Below are positions 42,167 to 48,577 of a stretch of DNA of 48,577 bases, piece by piece. Under the pieces are notes generated by a model. The model did no database searches. It was not told where the DNA came from and saw only the letters and a program-made list of their open reading frames with translations. Position numbers and translations under genes: made by a program. How positions within the stretch are numbered: the first letter of the stretch is position 1; the number at the start of each line of letters is the position of its first letter. The DNA is taken from positions 1 through 48,577 of the forward strand of contig JAVBOD010000034.1 in assembly GCA_031551045.1 (NCBI GenBank). Direction: 5' to 3'. The DNA is from JAVBOD01 sp031551045. GTDB taxonomy: Bacteria > Bacteroidota > Bacteroidia > Bacteroidales > UBA932.

Positions 42167-42206
42167 AAATCAAAATTATAAAAAAATAAATAAATCGAAT
42201 TTAAAA

Positions 42207-42384
42207 TACCCCAAAGGGGTAAGATCAAACAGCGTAGGGCAACGCCCTACGTTAAGCAAAATTGCATGTGTCGCGCGGAGTACTAATATCCTTTGAAACA
42301 CGAACAACATCCCGCGCGAAATTGCTGTTGGTTTCTATTCATAGGGCGTTGCCCTACGCTATTGCTTTTCAGGCTTTCAGCCTG
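42207..42384. repeat. Cluster of three-base-loop palindromes with a 130-bp inverted-repeat element
   Basis: Palindromes are TACCCC-AAA-GGGGTA (42207-42221), CGTAGGGC-AAC-GCCCTACG (42233-42251), TAGGGC-GTT-GCCCTA (42342-42356) and CAGGCT-TTC-AGCCTG (42370-42384). Two of them lie within larger arms: 42231-42248 and 42343-42360 are an exact 18-bp inverted pair. Inside these are TCGCGCGG (42271-42278) and CCGCGCGA (42312-42319). The 130-bp unit (42231-42360) has no coding capacity and resembles a small non-autonomous element. It lies in the 263-bp spacer between the exonuclease gene and pheT. Confidence 0.8.
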
Positions 42385-42429
42385 TATATTCTTGTTTCCT
42401 AAAAACATATTTTTCTCAATTCGAAAAAT

Positions 42430-43197
42430 TTACTTCCCGAATTGTTTCAATTTCAATTCCGTTAATATCCGTTTTGTATCCAATGTAAAATCATTATTCA
42501 TCATCCAACTGTAGTAGCTCGGTTCTTCGGCCAGCACATCGGCTACTTTTTTCCCTTTGTGTTTACCGAAATTAATGATTGCTTCGTCTTTTTCGTTCAG
42601 GATAAACCGTCCGGAATAATCGAGCATACGTTTACGTTGCGAAAATTCCGCCAAATAATTGGCATCGTTTTTCAAATCGGCATAACGCTCCAATTGCGAT
42701 TGCAGCACTTCGTATGTCGCATGCGTGTCGGCTTCGGCGCTGTGCGCGTCTTTCAAATCTTTATCGCAATAAAATTTATAAGCTCCGGTCAGGGTACGTG
42801 GTTCCATCTTAAAGAAAATGGTTTGTACGTCTATCAATTTTCGTTTGCGGAAATCGAACTCGATGCCGGCCCGTAGAAATTCTTCCGCCAAAATAGGAAT
42901 ATCGAAATTCATTGAATTGTAGCCCGCAATGTCGCATCCTTCTAAATAAGTTGCCAAGCTTTTTGCAATTTCGCGAAACGTGGGGCAGTCTTTCACATCG
43001 TCGTTCGATATGCCATGGATACGGCACGCTTCTTCCGAAATAGGAATTGTCGGATTCACGCGGCGTGTTTTGGTTTCTTCGTCGCCATTGGGCATCACTT
43101 TCAGGATGCAGATTTCTACCACGCGGTCTTTCGCCACATCGAGCCCGGTGGTTTCCACATCAAAGAAAACGAGCGGATTTTTTAAATTTAATCGCAT
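42430..43197 (-). CDS. DEDDh 3'-5' exonuclease (DNA polymerase III epsilon-like) with a C-terminal DUF3820-like motif
   Basis: The 255-aa protein begins with a DnaQ-type exonuclease domain (about 8-180): FFDVETTGLD holds D13 and E15, GYNSMNFDIPIL is motif II, and HSAEADTHATYEVL is motif III with the DEDDh histidine and aspartate. The last 55 residues read INFGKHKGKKVADV then YYSWM, the pattern of the DUF3820 family, whose role is poorly known. It lacks a polymerase-clamp motif I could identify. It could be a proofreading subunit or a general DNA/RNA exonuclease. It lies between two repeat-rich spacers. Confidence 0.85.
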   Translation of the reverse strand: MRLNLKNPLVFFDVETTGLDVAKDRVVEICILKVMPNGDEETKTRRVNPTIPISEEACRIHGISNDDVKDCPTFREIAKSLATYLEGCDIAGYNSMNFDIPILAEEFLRAGIEFDFRKRKLIDVQTIFFKMEPRTLTGAYKFYCDKDLKDAHSAEADTHATYEVLQSQLERYADLKNDANYLAEFSQRKRMLDYSGRFILNEKDEAIINFGKHKGKKVADVLAEEPSYYSWMMNNDFTLDTKRILTELKLKQFGK

Positions 43198-43502
43198 ATA
43201 ACTTCTATTTCTAATTTCAGTCCACAGATTAACACAGATTCTTCATTTCGCCCACCTGAATGACAAAGTCGGGCAGGTTCAGAATGACAAAATCCGGTAT
43301 CTAAATCATTCATAGTTCTAATACAGATTCTTCGCTTTGCTCAGAATGACAAACGCACTTGTATCAAATATCCGACAGCTAATATCCGGTATCCAGAATC
43401 ACAGATTCTTCGCTACGTTCAGCATGACAAAGGCACGCGCTTCGCGCCATCTTCCTGCCTGCGCTCCGCGCCATTCATTGTTCATCGTTCATCACTCATC
43501 GT
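43198..43502. repeat. Repeat-filled spacer with three degenerate copies of the GTCATTC-family unit
   Basis: Direct copies of CACAGATTCTTCGCT..GTTCAG.ATGACAAA occur at 43233-43267, 43323-43353 and 43400-43431. Between them are two copies of AATCCGGTATC/ATATCCGGTATCC, words also present at 236-249 and around 23925. GCGCTTCGCGCC and GCGCTCCGCGCC follow near 43437-43471. No gene is seen. The end (TTCATCGTTCATCACTCATCG) is simple sequence. Confidence 0.75.
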
Positions 43503-44957
43503 TTATAACTGCTCTAGCATATATTCCAACAAGTCGGGTAAAAAATCTTTTGCTAATACTATTTTATTTTTATCGAGCAGCAACATCATCGGAATAGCAT
43601 GGATGTCGTACTTATCATAAATATTCTGATTCGCATGTTCGTCATATACATTTATCCAATCCAATTTATTTTCCGTGATATATTTTATCCACGGCTCTTT
43701 CGTCCCTTCAATATACACGGCATACACTTTCAATCCTTTATGTTTGTATTTTTGATAAAGTCGATAGACTTCGGGCGTAATTACTGTGCACGATTCGCAT
43801 CCCGGATCGTAGAAATAGAGCAAGGTGTAAGGCGATTGCACGTCGTATATCGAACTATTTTTTCCATCCGGTGTTTGCAGGAGTAAATCGGTAGCCTTCT
43901 CGCCTACCGGATTTAATTTGGCCGCCCGCATGGCCACCGCCATCTTTCCGACATATTCTTTATCGCTCCACTCGGCAGATTCTCTTAACACATAATCGTC
44001 GCCGATGTGCACCGCCACCTGATACATTTCGGGAATCGGCGATTCGCGGAACAGGTTGTATAAATCACGGACTACAAATTCATAAACGGTACGATTAGCT
44101 CGCGCCTTCGCCAAGACTTTATCTACATATTCGTTAACAACGTCCGGATCAGGCGGCAATATACGAACAAAATAAGTACTCAATTTATTATCTAAAAAAG
44201 GCATACGGACGATACGCCCGTCGGAAAAATCGACGTTATCAAAATAATGTTCTTTGTAGAAATTGTAATAATACATTTGCAGCAATGAATCGCGGTTGGC
44301 AGCCGTGGAAGAAATATCCGATACCGGCACTTCTATTTCCTGTATCATTTTCAAAAACAGCGCAAAAGTCGAACCTTCGTATTTCTTCTCCAACGTAGCA
44401 TTATATTCTTTCACTTCCTGCATCAGGTCGTTAATACGACGATACATGGCCACAGCCGAATCGGGCGGTATAGCCTGATTTTGCCAACGCTCTTCCATGC
44501 GTACTTTTTCCCGGTGCTTTGCAAAAGAATATTTCATATAGTCGGCAAACGCTTTATTCTCGGGAGAACCTGTTATCTCCAACGAAGGCATTTCCTCCGA
44601 CGGGATATAGATAATTTCGAATTGTTGCGGCAATCCATCGCTAATAAAAAAATCGACACCAAGCGGAAAGTGGGCGGAGTTGATCACATACATTCCGGCT
44701 TGCAGCAATTCTCGCCCTTTGAAGGTCACTCGTTTATCATTGCCTACAAATAACGAATCTATTTTACGTTCTTTTTCACCATAATAACTGCAAAGAAAAA
44801 GTGTATCGGCCGACCATGTAACGGGAAGCTGCAAGGTTATGGCATAGTTTTGCGATGATCCTTTTTGTACGCAGGTAGCACTGAGCAGAGACAGCGCCGG
44901 AAGCAGCAATAAGGCATAGAAACTACGGTTCAAAAGATATTTTTTATTTATGTGCAT
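43503..44957 (-). CDS. TlpA-like thiol-disulfide protein, DUF5106 type (downstream paralogue)
   Basis: This 484-aa exported protein has three parts. A hydrophobic N-terminal segment (RSFYALLLLPALSLLSATC) is a signal peptide; the Cys is not in a canonical lipobox, so lipidation is uncertain. Residues about 35-130 form a DUF4369-like beta-rich domain, followed by a helical DUF5106-like middle. The C-terminal thioredoxin-like domain (about 345-484) has FYDPGCESCTVITPE as its redox site, with CESC in place of the more usual CxHC, and IPMMLLLD with the cis-Pro. The start overlaps the end of the upstream paralogue by 14 bp, showing an operon born of duplication. Likely role: disulfide reduction or exchange in the periplasm; the substrate is unknown. 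Confidence 0.82.
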   Translation of the reverse strand: MHINKKYLLNRSFYALLLLPALSLLSATCVQKGSSQNYAITLQLPVTWSADTLFLCSYYGEKERKIDSLFVGNDKRVTFKGRELLQAGMYVINSAHFPLGVDFFISDGLPQQFEIIYIPSEEMPSLEITGSPENKAFADYMKYSFAKHREKVRMEERWQNQAIPPDSAVAMYRRINDLMQEVKEYNATLEKKYEGSTFALFLKMIQEIEVPVSDISSTAANRDSLLQMYYYNFYKEHYFDNVDFSDGRIVRMPFLDNKLSTYFVRILPPDPDVVNEYVDKVLAKARANRTVYEFVVRDLYNLFRESPIPEMYQVAVHIGDDYVLRESAEWSDKEYVGKMAVAMRAAKLNPVGEKATDLLLQTPDGKNSSIYDVQSPYTLLYFYDPGCESCTVITPEVYRLYQKYKHKGLKVYAVYIEGTKEPWIKYITENKLDWINVYDEHANQNIYDKYDIHAIPMMLLLDKNKIVLAKDFLPDLLEYMLEQL

Positions 44958-46365
44958 TCAGTAAATTTTTCAAAAGTAAATCCAGATTTTCGGAATCCAA
45001 ACGGCGGGCAATAATTTTCCGGTCTTTATCTACCAAATATAGCTGTGGCGTGGTCGATACATTATAGAAATCGGGGAATTGCGATTTGCGCTGCGGGTCC
45101 CATACATTTATCCAATCGTATTTTCCGTCTTCCACAAATTTTTTCCATTCATCGTGATTAACCTGAATATCTATCGCCATGAAATCCACGCCCTGGTTCT
45201 TATATTTATGATACAAATTCAGCAATTTCGGAGCCTCTTTCTGGCAATGCCCGCAATTCGGTTCGTAGAAAAACAATACGACATATGGCGCCTTCAACCC
45301 ATACAACGAAATATTTTCACCACCCAGCGTTTGCATGTTTAATTCATGCGCCTGCATACCGATCAGCGAATATTGATTATATTCTACAAAGTCCGACATT
45401 TGTTTCAGTAATTCTTTATCAGCCCAGTAAGCCTGTCCGGAGAGATAGTATTTCTTAGCCATGAATACCACCACCGATTCCATGCCCATAATCGGCGATT
45501 TGATAAACATATTGCAGATATGCCCGGTACAAAACATAAACATATCTTTATCGGCTTTCGCTTTCTCCAACAGCCATTCGACTTGCGGGATAATAGAATC
45601 GGGAACTTGCAATAACACTTTTGAAAAATAATAATCCAAATTCGGCTGAAGCACCGGTGTATTCAACAAACGTTTATCGGAAAAATCGATATTATCAAAA
45701 TAATGTTTCTTAGTGAATTGATAATTGTGTACCCATATCAGCGAATCGCGGCCGGGTGTTCCTTCCGGAATATGTATCTCCGGAACAGCCGGGGCGCCTT
45801 TCATGGCCATCACTAACGAGGCGACCAACTTCCCGGAAAATTGAGTGGCGATTTCCGCCGCATAGCGCTGTACTTCTTTATCGATTATTTTCAAACTATC
45901 CTGCGCCACCGGTTCGAAATTTTTATCGGCATGCGCTTTTTCCCGCAATTGCATGGAACGTCGCTGCCGTTCTCCCATAAATAACTGCACCTCCTGAAAT
46001 TTTGTATTCTCCGGCGAATTTGTATATTTCAACGTCCCAAACACATCGCTATTCTTTGCATGAATGGAAAATTGCTGGCTATTGTCGTCGGATATCAGAA
46101 AATCAAACAAAAGGGTTCCTTTCTTAGCCATCATATATAAGCCGCCCGGCAATGGCGTCTCTTTCGAAAATACGGCGTAGCCCTTCGCATTCGTGTAAGC
46201 CGTATCCCTTGCATATTTCCCTTCGCCGTGATAGTAGGCTAACAGCAACGTGTCGTTGGGGGCTCCTTCAATCGTCACTTCAATCTTATATCCTTTTGAA
46301 AATAAAGATATTGAAAACAAACATAAAGTCAGGATGGTTATTATTTTCCGCATATTCTTAATCAT
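44944..46365 (-). CDS. TlpA-like thiol-disulfide protein, DUF5106 type (upstream paralogue)
   Basis: This 473-aa protein has the same plan as its downstream neighbour: signal peptide (MRKIITILTLCLFSISLFSKG), DUF4369-like domain (about 24-120), helical DUF5106-like middle, then a thioredoxin-like domain (about 340-473) with FYEPNCGHCQKEAP (CGHC redox site) and TPQLYLVD (cis-Pro). The shared phrases KKHYFDNIDFSDKRL and KEHYFDNVDFSDGRI show that the two are paralogues. Such proteins are numerous in Bacteroidales and sit in the periplasm or outer-membrane side. Two starts are possible: ATG at 46365 (MIKNMRK) or at 46353 (MRKII). Confidence 0.83.
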   Translation of the reverse strand: MIKNMRKIITILTLCLFSISLFSKGYKIEVTIEGAPNDTLLLAYYHGEGKYARDTAYTNAKGYAVFSKETPLPGGLYMMAKKGTLLFDFLISDDNSQQFSIHAKNSDVFGTLKYTNSPENTKFQEVQLFMGERQRRSMQLREKAHADKNFEPVAQDSLKIIDKEVQRYAAEIATQFSGKLVASLVMAMKGAPAVPEIHIPEGTPGRDSLIWVHNYQFTKKHYFDNIDFSDKRLLNTPVLQPNLDYYFSKVLLQVPDSIIPQVEWLLEKAKADKDMFMFCTGHICNMFIKSPIMGMESVVVFMAKKYYLSGQAYWADKELLKQMSDFVEYNQYSLIGMQAHELNMQTLGGENISLYGLKAPYVVLFFYEPNCGHCQKEAPKLLNLYHKYKNQGVDFMAIDIQVNHDEWKKFVEDGKYDWINVWDPQRKSQFPDFYNVSTTPQLYLVDKDRKIIARRLDSENLDLLLKNLLNAHK

Positions 46366-46443
46366 TTATAATCTGCAAATATGCAAAACCTTTGTGATAA
46401 ATACAAAGTAAAGTTTCAATTTTTACAACTCCGGGTATTTTGT

Positions 46444-46451
46444 TACCTTTG
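46444..46451 (+). promoter_or_regulatory. Promoter -7 box for the acyl-CoA synthetase gene
   Basis: TACCTTTG matches the consensus and lies 25 bp before the ATG at 46477. Confidence 0.65.
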
Positions 46452-46476
46452 TATGATATATTTATAACGAAAAAAC

Positions 46477-48540
46477 ATGATTACCCAACAACTTCTAAAC
46501 CCTAAAAGCATTGTAGTAGTAGGCGGTTCCGACGACGTATTCAAACCCGGCGGACGCGTACTCGAAAACCTTATTCAAAATAAATTTGCCGGCAGTTTAT
46601 ACGTGGTAAATCCCAAACTCGATGAAGTGCAAGGCGTGAAATCGTATCGTGACGTGGCCGATCTTCCCGGCACGGCGGACTTGGCTATTTTGGCGATTGC
46701 CGCCAAATTCTGCCCGCAAACAGTGGAAATACTGGCCAAGCAAAAAAATACGAAAGCATTCATTATCCTCTCGGCCGGGTTCCACGAAGAGAACGAAGAA
46801 GGCGCACGCTTAGAAGCCGAAATCGTGAAAACGATTAATGAAACCGGCGGATGCCTTATAGGCCCGAACTGTATCGGCGTAATGAATTCGAACTACGTTG
46901 GCGTGTTTACGCGGCCTATTCCGAAGTTCGAAGAAAAAGGCGTGGATTTCATTACCGCATCGGGCGCTACGGCGGTATTTATCCTTGAAACGGGCATTAC
47001 CAAAGGCTTGACTTTTTCCAGCGTTTATTCCGTGGGAAACAGTGCACAAATGGGCGTGGAAGATGTGTTGAAATATATGGACGAGAGCTACGTTTCGGGA
47101 AAAAGTTCGCCCGTGAAACTGCTCTATATGGAAAGCGTGAATAAACCGGCTATGCTGCTCAAACATGCCTCGTCGCTTATCCGCAAGGGATGCCGCATTG
47201 CGGCTATCAAAGCCGGATGTTCCGAAGCGGGCAGCCGCGCGGCCTCGTCGCACACCGGCGCATTGGCCAGTCCCGACGTGGCGGTCGATGCCTTGTTCCG
47301 CAAAGCCGGCATTGTTCGCTGCTACGGCCGCGAAGAATTGGTTACGGTAGCCTCTATCTTCATGCACCCGCAACCGAAAGGCCGCAACATGGCTGTGATT
47401 ACCCACGCCGGCGGCCCCGCTGTGATGCTCACAGACTCGCTGTCGAACAACGGCCTACAAGTGCCGCATATCGAAGGGCCGAAAGCAAAAGCCTTGCTCG
47501 AAAAATTATTCGGCGGATCGTCGGTGGCCAATCCCATTGACTTTTTGGCTACCGGAACGGCCGAGCAATTAGGATTTATTATCGATGCTTGCGAAAACGA
47601 TTTTGATAATATAGATGCAATGGCCGTGATTTTCGGCAGTCCCGGATTATTTCCCGTATTCGATGTGTACGACTTGTTAGACGAAAAAATGAAGGTTTGC
47701 AAAAAACCGATTTATCCGATATTGACCTCTATTATCAACGTGAAGGACGAAATTGCGCACTTTATTGCCAAAGGCCGTATCAATTTCCCCGATGAAGTAA
47801 TATTCGGCAATGCGTTGGCAAAGGTAATGAACACGCCGGCTCCGGCGCCTGCTACGTTCGACAAGCCGAAAGTGGATACGAAGGCTATCCGTGCTATTAT
47901 TGACAACGCAAACAATGGCTATTTGTCGCCCGATAAAGTACAGGAATTGTTGGATGCCGCAGGCGTTCCGCGTGCGGGCGAAGCGGTAGTAACTTCGGCC
48001 GACGAGGCAGTAAAAGCCGCTCATAAATTAGGAATGCCGGTGGTAATGAAAGTAGTTGGCCCGGTGCATAAATCGGACGTGGGCGGCGTAGTGCTCAACG
48101 TAAAAGATGACGAAACCGTGCGCCGCGAATTCGAACGCATGATTAAAATCAAAGACACGACAGCTATCCTGTTGCAACCGATGTTGACCGGTACGCAATT
48201 ATTCGTAGGCGCCAAGCGCGACGAATCGTTCAGCCACATGGTACTGTGCGGTTTAGGCGGCATCTTCATCGAAGTGCTGCACGACGTGAACACCGGTATT
48301 GTACCTGTGTCGAAACCCGAAGCCGAAAGCATGATTAAACGCCTGCACAGCTACAAAATTATTGAAGGCGTGCGCGGACAGGAACCGGTAAATGAAGCTA
48401 TCTTCACGGATGTAGTGATGCGCGTGTCGGCCTTGTGCGAAGCCGCTCCCGAAATTTTCGAAATGGATTTGAACCCGCTGCTGGGCACCGCCGAAAAAGT
48501 GGTGGCTGTAGATGCACGGATACGGATTGAGAAAGAATAA
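46477..48540 (+). CDS. ADP-forming acetate/acyl-CoA ligase (fused alpha-beta)
   Basis: This 687-aa enzyme makes ATP from an acyl-CoA, ADP and phosphate in one protein, bypassing acyl phosphate. The alpha part (about 1-450) has the CoA-binding Rossmann domain (IVVVGGSDDVFKPGGRVLEN), GPNCIGVMNS, and the phospho-histidine site SSHTGALASPDVAVDA. The beta part (about 470-687) is an ATP-grasp domain with VMKVVGPVHKSDVGGVVLNV and a C-terminal EMDLNPLLG. The acyl range (acetate, propionate, branched or aryl acids) cannot be read from sequence. It is divergent from the tlpA pair and complements ackA-ptb-buk upstream. Confidence 0.92.
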   Translation: MITQQLLNPKSIVVVGGSDDVFKPGGRVLENLIQNKFAGSLYVVNPKLDEVQGVKSYRDVADLPGTADLAILAIAAKFCPQTVEILAKQKNTKAFIILSAGFHEENEEGARLEAEIVKTINETGGCLIGPNCIGVMNSNYVGVFTRPIPKFEEKGVDFITASGATAVFILETGITKGLTFSSVYSVGNSAQMGVEDVLKYMDESYVSGKSSPVKLLYMESVNKPAMLLKHASSLIRKGCRIAAIKAGCSEAGSRAASSHTGALASPDVAVDALFRKAGIVRCYGREELVTVASIFMHPQPKGRNMAVITHAGGPAVMLTDSLSNNGLQVPHIEGPKAKALLEKLFGGSSVANPIDFLATGTAEQLGFIIDACENDFDNIDAMAVIFGSPGLFPVFDVYDLLDEKMKVCKKPIYPILTSIINVKDEIAHFIAKGRINFPDEVIFGNALAKVMNTPAPAPATFDKPKVDTKAIRAIIDNANNGYLSPDKVQELLDAAGVPRAGEAVVTSADEAVKAAHKLGMPVVMKVVGPVHKSDVGGVVLNVKDDETVRREFERMIKIKDTTAILLQPMLTGTQLFVGAKRDESFSHMVLCGLGGIFIEVLHDVNTGIVPVSKPEAESMIKRLHSYKIIEGVRGQEPVNEAIFTDVVMRVSALCEAAPEIFEMDLNPLLGTAEKVVAVDARIRIEKE

Positions 48541-48577
48541 AAGGAGCAAGGGTAAAAGGGTGAAAAAGCACAAACGC

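Noticed and set aside
42167..42180. Promoter TAATTTTG directly before pheT
   Set aside because: It is only about four bases from the ATG, so the transcript would start at or inside the codon; probably chance in A/T-rich DNA.
43233..43431. CRISPR-like array between the exonuclease and tlpA genes
   Set aside because: Three degenerate copies at unequal distances; the unit occurs elsewhere singly as a palindrome.

Overview
The window is ordinary chromosome from a Bacteroidota bacterium, most likely order Bacteroidales. Three things support this: promoters of the TAnnTTTG type, a near-total lack of Shine-Dalgarno (SD) sequences, and a typical gene set (RpoC of 1425 aa, RpoB of 1274 aa, periplasmic GH2 beta-galactosidase, DUF4369/DUF5106-type TlpA proteins, ptb-buk). 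The family or genus cannot be fixed from the sequence alone. No phage, insertion sequence, CRISPR array or defence island was found.

Layout. Positions 1-886 hold no convincing gene but are packed with short palindromes and a 152-bp direct repeat. Next, mostly on the minus strand, is the information-processing block. In transcription order it reads: a response regulator (17.9-18.5 kb), rpsU-xerC-like-hpf, a DUF4010 membrane protein, tRNA-Thr/Tyr/Gly/Thr, tuf, tRNA-Trp, secE, nusG, rplK, rplA, rplJ, rplL, rpoB, rpoC, and finally a HU-like protein. The tRNA-tuf-secE-nusG order matches that of E. coli. From 18.7 to 38.5 kb the genes are mostly on the plus strand: a DUF2156 protein and a GNAT; a nitronate monooxygenase, PlsC acyltransferase, cold-shock and RRM protein group; ackA-ptb-buk; an outer-membrane barrel; rmlD and a phosphohexomutase; beta-galactosidase and PnuC; ZupT; dnaX; ferritin. 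From 38.7 to 46.4 kb the minus strand carries a UbiA prenyltransferase, pheT, a DEDDh exonuclease and two tandem TlpA-like thioredoxins. The window closes on the plus strand with an ADP-forming acyl-CoA synthetase.

How the genes fit together. The minus-strand block makes and tunes the translation and transcription machinery. ackA, ptb, buk and the ADP-forming acyl-CoA synthetase are four routes that link acyl-CoA or acyl-phosphate to ATP, which fits an anaerobic fermenter excreting acetate and butyrate or branched acids. rmlD plus the phosphohexomutase feed nucleotide-sugar synthesis.

Best points for a second look: (i) a run of ten A in dnaX at the end of ATPase/clamp-loader domain III, where slippage in either direction reaches a stop within six codons and would make a gamma-like short form; (ii) rpsU and hpf alone carry perfect AGGAGG SD sequences, and the rpsU SD is better placed for a two-codon AUG-CUA-UGA mini-ORF that overlaps the rpsU start; (iii) intergenic families of small hairpins, including many with three-base loops, a 130-bp inverted-repeat element at 42.3 kb, and a scattered GTCATTC...GAATGAC family; (iv) a promoter plus terminator-like hairpin in the leader of the nitronate monooxygenase operon.
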